A stretch of DNA of 48,311 nucleotides from Nitrospinota bacterium. GTDB taxonomy: Bacteria; Nitrospinota; Nitrospinia; Nitrospinales; VA-1. The translations under genes and the position numbers were made by a program. Positions 15,183 to 22,041 of the stretch are shown one piece after another. Below the pieces are notes generated by a model. That model made no database searches. It saw only the letters and a program-made list of their open reading frames with translations, and was not told where the DNA came from. How positions within the stretch are numbered: position 1 is the stretch's first letter; each line of letters opens with the position of its first letter. Location of the stretch: NCBI GenBank assembly GCA_009873655.1, contig WAIB01000017.1, positions 1-48,311 on the forward strand. The letters run 5' to 3'.

Positions 15183-17153
15183 GTGATATTTGTTGAAAAA
15201 ATAAATAAACAGTTTGGTTCAAAGATCATTTTCCGTGACGTGAGTTTTCATTTGCGCCCTAAAGAAAAAGTGGGCCTTGTTGGCGAAAATGGAACCGGTA
15301 AAACTACGCTGTTTAAAGTCATCATGGGTAAGGAACCTTTGGACTCCGGTCAGGTAACATTGAGAAAGGGGTTGAGGTACGGTTTGCTGGAGCAGGATCA
15401 AGAAGGGGGAAAGGAAACCGCGCTGGAAAGAGTGGTGCAGGGAGATCCTTACTTCATGCAGGTAAAAAATGAAATGGAAAAACTGGAAGCCGATCAAAAG
15501 TTCCAGGATCGTTACGGTGAACTGCAGCACGAGTTTGAACGGTTGGGAGGTTATAACCGCGAAGCCCGGGCCAAAACAATATTGCAGGGGTTGGGATTCA
15601 AGCCCGGGCAGTGGGAGAATTCCCTGGACCGGCTTTCAGGCGGTTGGCGTATGCGCGTCGAACTGTCGCGGATCCTTCTTCAACAACCCGATGTGTTGTT
15701 GCTGGACGAGCCTTCCAACCATCTCGATTTGCAGTCGGTGATCTGGCTGGAGTCTTTCTTGCAAACCTATGAAGGCAGCGTTCTCCTCATTTCCCATGAC
15801 AGGAAATTCCTCAATACCCTGGCTACACGGATTTTTGAATTGGATCGTGCAGCCCTGACGGTCTATTCAGGAAATTATGATGACTATGAACAACAAAAGG
15901 AGGCTCAACGGGCGCAACTCGAATCGGAGGCCGCAAACCAGAGTCGGCGAATAGCGGAGGTGGAAAGGTTTATAGAAAGATTCCGCGCAAAAAACACCAA
16001 GGCAACGCAGGTACAAAGCCGAATCAAAATGCTGGATAAAATGGAAAGGATAAAAACGACCGGAAGTAGTAAGGCGATTCATTTTCGGTTTCCACAGCCT
16101 CTGAGAACAGGACGAAATGTTCTTGAAATGGAAAACGTGGCCAAATATTACGGCGATTTGAAAGTGTATGAAAACTTTTCTGTGACCCTGGAAAGGGGAT
16201 GGAAAGTCGCTTTGGCAGGTGAAAATGGGGCGGGTAAATCGACCCTGCTTAAAATGATGGCCGGGGTGCTGCAACCTGATAGCGGGGAGGTGAGACAGGG
16301 GGTAAAAGTATCCCGGTCTTACTTTGCTCAACATCAAGGGGAATCATTAAATTTCAATCATACCGTTTTGGAATCGTTGCAGGAGTCGGCTCCGGGGCTA
16401 TTGCGGACCCAGCAAAGAAATATTTTAGGTGCGTTTTTGTTCTCCGGCGATGATGTTGAAAAAAAAGTTTCGGTATTATCTGGAGGGGAAAAATCTCGCC
16501 TGGCTCTGGCCCGAATGCTTTGCGGCAGTGCGGGAGCAGAAGGAAAAGTTCCGGTAGCTCCGGGTTCCTCCCTGCCGCCTTCATTTATTTTGTTGGACGA
16601 ACCGACCAACCATCTTGATATGCGCTCGAGGGAACACCTTGCGGCGGTTCTGGCAGACTATGAAGGCAGCCTGGTGATCATCTCGCACGACCGTTTTTTT
16701 CTGGATGGTTTTGTCAATAAGGTTTGGGAGGTGGCCGATGGAAAAGTAAGGCAATATGACGGAAACTACAGTGAATATGAAGCCGCCAGATCCAAGGAAG
16801 AACCTGCAGAAATAAGGAAGACAACAAAAGGTGTGGAAAAAATGGTTCCCGCCAACTCTGTGTTGGAGAAGGAAAGAAAGAGGAAAGAAGCCGAAGAACG
16901 GAATTTACGTTATAAGCAATTAAAACCGCTGGAGATCCGGTTGGAAGAAGTGGAAAACCGTTTGGAAGTTTTGATGGAAGAAAACCAGCAGCTTCAGTCC
17001 GATCTTGCCGATTCGGGAATCTATGAAACGGAACAGAAAGAACGTTTGATGAAAACCATGGAGCAACAGCGAAACCTGAAAGAGGAAGAACAGAATTTAA
17101 TGGAGGAATGGGATGAGCTGACTCATTCAATTGAGCAAATTAAAAAAACTTAA
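15183..17153 (+). CDS. ABC-F family ATPase (Uup/YheS-like)
   Basis: A 656-residue soluble protein with two ABC domains and no membrane segment, acting on ribosomes in known members. I choose GTG 15183 over a TTG at 15132 because AGAGGA precedes it and the family start is VIFVEKINK. Domain 1 has Walker A GENGTGKTT, signature LSGGWRMR and LDEPSNHLD; the linker helices (about 240-310) have the ABC-F pattern; domain 2 has GENGAGKST, LSGGEKSR and LDEPTNHLD. The last 90 residues form a charged coiled coil, as in Uup-type proteins. It does not supply the ATPase for the DppBC pair, since ABC-F proteins do not energise transport. Confidence 0.95.
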   Translation: MIFVEKINKQFGSKIIFRDVSFHLRPKEKVGLVGENGTGKTTLFKVIMGKEPLDSGQVTLRKGLRYGLLEQDQEGGKETALERVVQGDPYFMQVKNEMEKLEADQKFQDRYGELQHEFERLGGYNREARAKTILQGLGFKPGQWENSLDRLSGGWRMRVELSRILLQQPDVLLLDEPSNHLDLQSVIWLESFLQTYEGSVLLISHDRKFLNTLATRIFELDRAALTVYSGNYDDYEQQKEAQRAQLESEAANQSRRIAEVERFIERFRAKNTKATQVQSRIKMLDKMERIKTTGSSKAIHFRFPQPLRTGRNVLEMENVAKYYGDLKVYENFSVTLERGWKVALAGENGAGKSTLLKMMAGVLQPDSGEVRQGVKVSRSYFAQHQGESLNFNHTVLESLQESAPGLLRTQQRNILGAFLFSGDDVEKKVSVLSGGEKSRLALARMLCGSAGAEGKVPVAPGSSLPPSFILLDEPTNHLDMRSREHLAAVLADYEGSLVIISHDRFFLDGFVNKVWEVADGKVRQYDGNYSEYEAARSKEEPAEIRKTTKGVEKMVPANSVLEKERKRKEAEERNLRYKQLKPLEIRLEEVENRLEVLMEENQQLQSDLADSGIYETEQKERLMKTMEQQRNLKEEEQNLMEEWDELTHSIEQIKKT

Positions 17154-17368
17154 CTTCTGGTAAAGTACAACAACCTTTTTGATTTAAGCCAATTCCGTTC
17201 TTTACTATTTTTGCATAAAGTAAATAATTTATTATTTAATGCGTTGATTTCTTTCTGGCATTGAATCAATTTTTTAAAGGTGTCGTTCCAGGTCTGGTCG
17301 GCGGAGTGTCCTGCACCCTTTATCTCTTGGGATAAGATATTTTGCCGGCAATCATCGAGAGATTCCAT
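17150..17368 (-). CDS. Small hypothetical protein
   Basis: A 72-residue frame from ATG 17368, chosen because GGGAG lies seven bases upstream; the frame is open to an ATG at 17383. The sequence is helical and charged (TFKKLIQCQKEINALNNKL) and ends KRLLYFTRS. It overlaps the ABC-F stop by four bases, convergently. No family is recognised. The ribosome site and helical content favour a real gene, but it may be chance. Confidence 0.4.
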   Translation of the reverse strand: MESLDDCRQNILSQEIKGAGHSADQTWNDTFKKLIQCQKEINALNNKLFTLCKNSKERNWLKSKRLLYFTRS

Positions 17369-17521
17369 TTCGATTTCTCCCATTATACGGGTTCGGGGTT
17401 CGGTGACTGTTTATTTGGATATAGGATACCATATAAAGAAAAATACTGTAAATGTTTTTCATAGTGCTTGAAAACCTTTGTTTATATGCGCTTAGATCGA
17501 TTTTAATTGGGTAAAATTTTT

Positions 17522-18061
17522 ATGGATTGGACTTTTTTTCTTCTGATAGTTTTCATAATTCTGGCGGGCATGGTGGTGTTGCCCATTTTCTCTGGCGCTC
17601 CCTGGCACCCTCTTTTACCCGGCACGATCCGTCGCATTTTGAATTTTGCGGAAATAAAACAGGGGGAAACGATTTGCGACCTGGGTTGTGGCGAGGGGCG
17701 GGTTTTAGTCACAGCCGCGAAAGAATATTCCGCCAGGGGGGTGGGGATTGAAATAGATCCGATCAAAGTTGGGCTGGCGCGTATGCTCGCGAAATTTAAA
17801 AATGTAGACCAGCAGGTAAAAATTATCCGGGGAAATATTTTCGAATTTGATCCTCAGGATGCGGACGTGGTTTATTTGTATTTGACCCACCAGGCTATGG
17901 ACAGGTTGTTTCCAGAGATTTTAAAAAAACTCAAGCCTACGGTGCGGATTGTTTCCTACCGGTTTTGTATTCGCGGAATGACCCCCGAAAAAGTCAGTGC
18001 TGACAAAACCCTTTTCCTTTATCAACTCAGCAAGGGAAAGGAAATCAATAGTTATACTTGA
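17522..18061 (+). CDS. Membrane-anchored class I methyltransferase, FAM173/ATPSCKMT-like
   Basis: A 179-residue protein. One N-terminal transmembrane helix (residues 4-23) is followed by a Pro-rich pre-domain (GAPWHPLLPG) and then a Rossmann methyltransferase: motif I ICDLGCGEGR (51-60), an acidic end of strand 2 (GIEIDP) and motif IV-like DADVVYLYLTH. The helix-prolines-motif I layout and the DADVVYLYL/ELKP..RIVS segments resemble the FAM173 group, whose animal members methylate a lysine on the ATP synthase c ring and on the ADP/ATP carrier. The bacterial target is unknown. The ATG at 17522 is preferred to a TTG at 17507. No Shine-Dalgarno sequence. Confidence 0.75.
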   Translation: MDWTFFLLIVFIILAGMVVLPIFSGAPWHPLLPGTIRRILNFAEIKQGETICDLGCGEGRVLVTAAKEYSARGVGIEIDPIKVGLARMLAKFKNVDQQVKIIRGNIFEFDPQDADVVYLYLTHQAMDRLFPEILKKLKPTVRIVSYRFCIRGMTPEKVSADKTLFLYQLSKGKEINSYT

Positions 18062-18077
18062 TGGGGTTGAACAATTT

Positions 18078-20060
18078 CTATTTTTCCATTTTAACCGGTC
18101 GAGCCTCTGCCCACTTAACCACTCCCTCCCAGATATAGGCAGACCGGTTGCCCCGCTTGACGACCAGCCAGTTTTTGTTGTTCAACTCGATGTTGGTACG
18201 GCGAACAAACTCCACTTCGGATCCTTTTTTCAAACTGATAATTTTTGGAAAAACCGTTCCAGGTCCTTTGCGCAGAGCCACTCCATCGACCATCACTTTT
18301 AAGATCCTCTGAGGATCCACCGGAGGCCGAACCATTTTAGGAGGCGTTTTCTTCTTCACTTCCGCCGGAGGAACCGGCCTGGTTGGAGAGGCAGGCGGTT
18401 GGACAACCGGAGTTGAAACTTCCGGCATCGAAACCTGCGGTGCCGGGGCTTCGGTTTTTGCCCCGGAAATTTCAGGCATCACTGCGGGGACTGGAAGTTT
18501 TGTTGCCGGCGGCGAAGGCGGCGGCGGTTTTCTTGTCGGGGGCGCGGGAGCAGGTTGCTGCTCGGTTGGCGGTAAAGAAGCGACAACCGGAGTGTCTGAA
18601 AATTTTACAAAAATGGGATTTGAAACCAAATGGTCCATTGCATTGACCGAGGCTTTGATTCTGTAATACGCACGTCCCTCCTGTTTGTTTCCCACATCTC
18701 TCCAGGTCAATTCATAAGGTAGAGAAACGGATTCCTGTTTCGCGAGTACCCCGTTTCGGATGATTTGAATTTGCGCTGTTTTCGTTCCCCCCTTGATGGA
18801 CCTCAGTTTAATTTTTACCGCGGGAAAATCTGTTGAGGTCAGTTCTTGTCCAATCGTTGCCTGCTGGCCCGTTTTCTGGTCTTCGACGGTGAACTCATCC
18901 AGGGAGAGCCGATTCTCATCTGCCTGTCGGACCGCATACATTCGACCCTTTCTCATGGCGTCTAAAAGGGTGTCGCGATTTTTTTCTCGAACCAGGAAAA
19001 CCGTTCGCACCGATCCCAGCCTGTCTCCCTTCTGGTCTTCACAAAGATAGTCGTTTCCGCCGTACCCCCACACAGGCTGGCTCCTCTGACCCTGGAGGTA
19101 TTCCATAAGCACCTGGTCCCATTGTTGACCCGCTTCTGCCAGTTGGAGGGGACGGTCCCCCACCACTTGAAAACCAGTATAGTTTCTGGTTTTCAGCAAC
19201 TCATCGGGATAGGGAAGAGTTTCCAGCATCGCATTTCCAGTTTGACGCGTTCCCGAACTTGATTCCATGTGGTTCCAGAAAACCATGGCTCCTTTCGAGT
19301 TGGCATAGTCAATCATGTTCTGGTAGGGCTTCATTCCCTGGTTACCATGGTAGGCATCAAAGGGAGAGCTTTGAAAGGGGTGGTTATTGATTGTTAATAA
19401 CAGGAACAAAACCATCAGAGGGAACGTGAGGACTCTGATATACCTCTTGTAGAAGGCACCCGCACTCACCATGAACAAGAAAAAAAGAATTATGAAATTA
19501 TTCAGTAAGGGATCGGTGTATTTAAGAGAAAGATTGCTGTGTTGCAAAGGGAGTTGTTCGTATTCCTCTGCCTGCGACATGCCGACTATCAGCATATGCT
19601 TGTCCCAATTATGGGCGGTGAGGTTCTTGTCAAAATGGCTTCCAGACCAATAATAGTGAGGAATGGTTTCCACTCCGGGAATCAGGAGGGTTTCCTTTAT
19701 CTGTCTATCATTGTCTTTGATTTCTGAAATGTAACCGGCTGCACCCCGCCCCAGTACGGAAGGGTTCTCTGTTGTATTTTTAAAGATGCGTTCAAAAGGT
19801 TTTGCACCGAATTCAAATGAATTCCTGGCCAGGTCTCCAAAAATAACCGCATCAATTCCGAATCTTTCAGATTGATTTCCAATATCTTTAATGGAGGCAC
19901 AGCCGTCGCTGAAATTGGTTTTTACATCAGCGATCCCATCAAGTTGAATGTAAATTGCAAAAGAGGAAGAGGGAAAGGTCAGGGCAAACCAAAAAATAAA
20001 TATCGAACCCCAGCGAAACGAATATGAATGTCTATTCGGATTAAAAAAAACCAAGGCCAA
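18078..20060 (-). CDS. Membrane protein with degenerate PHP-like domain, Pro-rich linker and C-terminal SH3b domain
   Basis: A 660-residue protein starting at TTG 20060 (GGAG five bases upstream). A hydrophobic N-terminus (18-37) leads into a sequence shaped like a PHP phosphoesterase: VKTNFSDGCASIKDI corresponds to the usual HxHTxxSDGxxSxxEI, and GIDAVIFGDL to the usual GLDAIAITDH, so the metal-binding His residues are gone. Two transmembrane helices (about 185-228) interrupt the domain. PHP-like blocks resume with AMVFWNHMES and WGYGGNDY. A Pro-rich tract (about 490-580) connects to a bacterial SH3 domain (VDGVALRKGPGTVFPKI...) near residues 590-650. Probably envelope-located; function unknown. 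Confidence 0.75.
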   Translation of the reverse strand: MALVFFNPNRHSYSFRWGSIFIFWFALTFPSSSFAIYIQLDGIADVKTNFSDGCASIKDIGNQSERFGIDAVIFGDLARNSFEFGAKPFERIFKNTTENPSVLGRGAAGYISEIKDNDRQIKETLLIPGVETIPHYYWSGSHFDKNLTAHNWDKHMLIVGMSQAEEYEQLPLQHSNLSLKYTDPLLNNFIILFFLFMVSAGAFYKRYIRVLTFPLMVLFLLLTINNHPFQSSPFDAYHGNQGMKPYQNMIDYANSKGAMVFWNHMESSSGTRQTGNAMLETLPYPDELLKTRNYTGFQVVGDRPLQLAEAGQQWDQVLMEYLQGQRSQPVWGYGGNDYLCEDQKGDRLGSVRTVFLVREKNRDTLLDAMRKGRMYAVRQADENRLSLDEFTVEDQKTGQQATIGQELTSTDFPAVKIKLRSIKGGTKTAQIQIIRNGVLAKQESVSLPYELTWRDVGNKQEGRAYYRIKASVNAMDHLVSNPIFVKFSDTPVVASLPPTEQQPAPAPPTRKPPPPSPPATKLPVPAVMPEISGAKTEAPAPQVSMPEVSTPVVQPPASPTRPVPPAEVKKKTPPKMVRPPVDPQRILKVMVDGVALRKGPGTVFPKIISLKKGSEVEFVRRTNIELNNKNWLVVKRGNRSAYIWEGVVKWAEARPVKMEK

Positions 20061-20189
20061 GTCTTCTCCAGAACTGCGATAATTTTAAAATTTCAGGTTC
20101 AAAAATTGAGCCGGTTTTACCCAAGGTATTTTTACCGTGAATAACAAAACGATTTTTCAACCTTAATTTTATTATGTCCTCAGAAAGTA

Positions 20190-20198
20190 TGATATACT
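20190..20198 (+). promoter_or_regulatory. Extended -10 promoter for the response-regulator gene
   Basis: TGATATACT is an extended -10 (TGn plus TATACT at 20193-20198). It would start RNA near 20205 and give a leader of about 190 nt. The -35 region is poor. Confidence 0.4.
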
Positions 20199-20216
20199 TA
20201 AATGGTTGAGATTGCA

Positions 20217-20249
20217 CCCCTTAGCTGGCTAAATTTTATGGCTGAGGGG
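20217..20249 (+). promoter_or_regulatory. Hairpin near the 5' end of the response-regulator leader
   Basis: The 334-bp gap 20061-20394 has no gene. Within it CCCCTTAGC (20217-20225) pairs with GCTGAGGGG (20241-20249) around a 15-nt loop. There is no T run after it, so it is not a terminator. It lies about 12 nt from the predicted RNA start and could stabilise the message or bind a regulator. A second small hairpin CCCAC-ATG-GTGGG lies near 20348-20360. No known riboswitch class was recognised. Confidence 0.4.
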
Positions 20250-20394
20250 ATTAAGGAAAAAATAAACCGGGTCTCTTTCTAGCAATTTTCCGGCAATCAT
20301 TTTATTGAAATACCTCAACCGGTTTGTGAATCCGATGCCGATTTTTCCCACATGGTGGGCTCGCCAATTTAATAACCCTAATGGGTAGATTTTT

Positions 20395-21876
20395 ATGACA
20401 TTAAAAATTCTTGTCGCAGATGACAGTGTTACCATTCAGAAAATTGTTGGAATGGCTTTTGAAAATGAAGATGCGGAAGTAGAAGGCATTGGAGATGGCC
20501 AGGAGGCATTTGACAAAATTCCGGACTTCAAACCCGATATTGTTCTTGCGGATGTGGATATGCCTGGGCTTGATGGATTCCAACTGTCAAAGAAGATAAA
20601 AGAAAACCCCGATCTGGCGAATATAAAAGTACTGCTTCTTGCCAGCGACTTTGAAGATTTTGATGAAGACCGCTTTAAAAAATGCCAGGCTGAAAATCAT
20701 ATTTCCAAACCATTTAAATCCGACGATATCATTCAAATGGTGGCCCGGGTTATGGAAGGGGAAACGGCGAGTGAGGTTGCCGGTGAACCTTCTTTGCAGG
20801 AAAGTTCTGTGGAAGAAGAAAAAAGCGCGGATGACGAACCCAGTCTGGAAGAGCTTTTAGAATCGGTTGAAAAACTTTCCACCGAACCTGTAGAAATTGC
20901 TGAGAGTCCCTCCGAAGAACCTGAAGATATCCCTCAGCCTGTAGAAGAGCTCCAACAGGAGGAAGAAGAATTTAATGAAGAACCGTCTACCGTCATCGAT
21001 GACGACATTTTAAGCGGAATGATTCAGGATGTGAAAAATGAAATCAGCGAGGAACCTGCACCCGCGGCGACCAGCGATAATGATATTTCAGGTGACATGA
21101 CTCAGGAAGTGGAGGAGGAAATCAGTCAAGACCCGGTTCCTGAAGCTGTTATTGATGATGAAATATTAAGCGGAATGATTCAGGATGTGAAAAATGAAAT
21201 CGGCGAGGAACCCGAACCCGCTGCGGCCAGCGGAAACGATGTTTTAGGCGAAATGATTCAGGATGTGGAAACTGAATTAGAGGAAAAGAGTCCCTCCCCC
21301 GAACCTGAAATAGAAGAACCGGTGCTGGAAGATCAAACCTTTTCGGATGAGGTTTATGCCGAAGTGCAAACGAGAAAGATGGAGAACCTCGATGATCTCG
21401 ACTCGGCCTTCAAAGAAATTGTTGCGGGTGAAAAAAAACAAAAGCAGGTACCCAAACCTGAAGCAAAAGAATCAGAGATGTCTGTATTAGGAGGCATCGT
21501 TCCTGAACCGGAGGATCTTCTGGAAAGAATGGCGCCCCGGGCATTCTCGGAATCTGAAAGACGGCCACATACCCAGGAAGAAATTAATGAAAACCTGAAT
21601 GCCATCACCGGCTCATCCTCCTTCGGTTCCGTTCATTATCAGGACTCCCCCGTTCAGGAAATGGAGTATGGCGATAAGGATGACCGTTTCATTCAGGTGA
21701 CAGGAGAGCAGGTGAGAAATCTTCTTGAAAAATCTTTGGACTCTTCTTTGCAGAAAGAAATGTCCGGCCTGTCAGATATTATTGTAAAAACGATTCGGGA
21801 AGTAGTCCGCGAAATAGCCCCAGAAATTGCCCGATCCGTCATTCGTGAAGAGATTGAAAAAATCAAGAAATTTTGA
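20395..21876 (+). CDS. Response regulator with receiver domain, acidic repeats and C-terminal helical tail
   Basis: A 493-residue protein. The receiver domain (1-120) is complete: D9/D10, phospho-acceptor D53 (LADVDMPG) and the Lys in HISKPF. From about 125 to 400 it is acidic, Glu/Pro-rich and presumably disordered, with four tandem 26-residue repeats built on ILSGMIQDVKNEI. The last 70 residues are helical (TGEQVRNLLEKSL ... EVVREIAPEIARSVIREEIEKIKK), a tail I associate with receiver proteins of deltaproteobacterium-like groups. No DNA-binding or enzymatic output domain is present, so output is probably through protein interaction. Confidence 0.85.
   Translation: MTLKILVADDSVTIQKIVGMAFENEDAEVEGIGDGQEAFDKIPDFKPDIVLADVDMPGLDGFQLSKKIKENPDLANIKVLLLASDFEDFDEDRFKKCQAENHISKPFKSDDIIQMVARVMEGETASEVAGEPSLQESSVEEEKSADDEPSLEELLESVEKLSTEPVEIAESPSEEPEDIPQPVEELQQEEEEFNEEPSTVIDDDILSGMIQDVKNEISEEPAPAATSDNDISGDMTQEVEEEISQDPVPEAVIDDEILSGMIQDVKNEIGEEPEPAAASGNDVLGEMIQDVETELEEKSPSPEPEIEEPVLEDQTFSDEVYAEVQTRKMENLDDLDSAFKEIVAGEKKQKQVPKPEAKESEMSVLGGIVPEPEDLLERMAPRAFSESERRPHTQEEINENLNAITGSSSFGSVHYQDSPVQEMEYGDKDDRFIQVTGEQVRNLLEKSLDSSLQKEMSGLSDIIVKTIREVVREIAPEIARSVIREEIEKIKKF
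21007..21318 (+). repeat. Four in-frame tandem repeats of 78 bp
   Basis: Within the response-regulator gene equivalent codons recur at 21010, 21088, 21166 and 21244, a period of exactly 78 bp (26 codons). Units 1 and 3 are nearly identical at DNA level over their first half; units 2 and 4 are more diverged. This suggests an older 26-codon repeat followed by a 156-bp duplication. Confidence 0.8.
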
Positions 21877-22002
21877 TTGTTTTCTCAGTCAGGGGATCAT
21901 CCGGGATTTAATTTCTTTCTTTATGGGGCAATTTTTGATACAAAGCCCTCTCTCATTTCAAATAAATTGAGCCTATTTCGGTTGTTCCAGATTTGTATTC
22001 CT

Positions 22003-22018
22003 AAACCCGAGCGGGTTT
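22003..22018 (+). promoter_or_regulatory. Short hairpin just upstream of valS
   Basis: AAACCC-GAGC-GGGTTT forms a 6-bp stem with a tetraloop 23 bp before the valS ATG. There is no following T run. It could be a leader element or chance. No T-box features (no stem I AG-bulge, no T-box sequence) are present. Confidence 0.25.
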
Positions 22019-22041
22019 ATAGATTTTCTGCTGATTTTTGA

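Noticed and set aside
21877-22041. Possible T-box riboswitch before valS
   Set aside because: Only a 6-bp hairpin is present; no T-box sequence, stem I or terminator.
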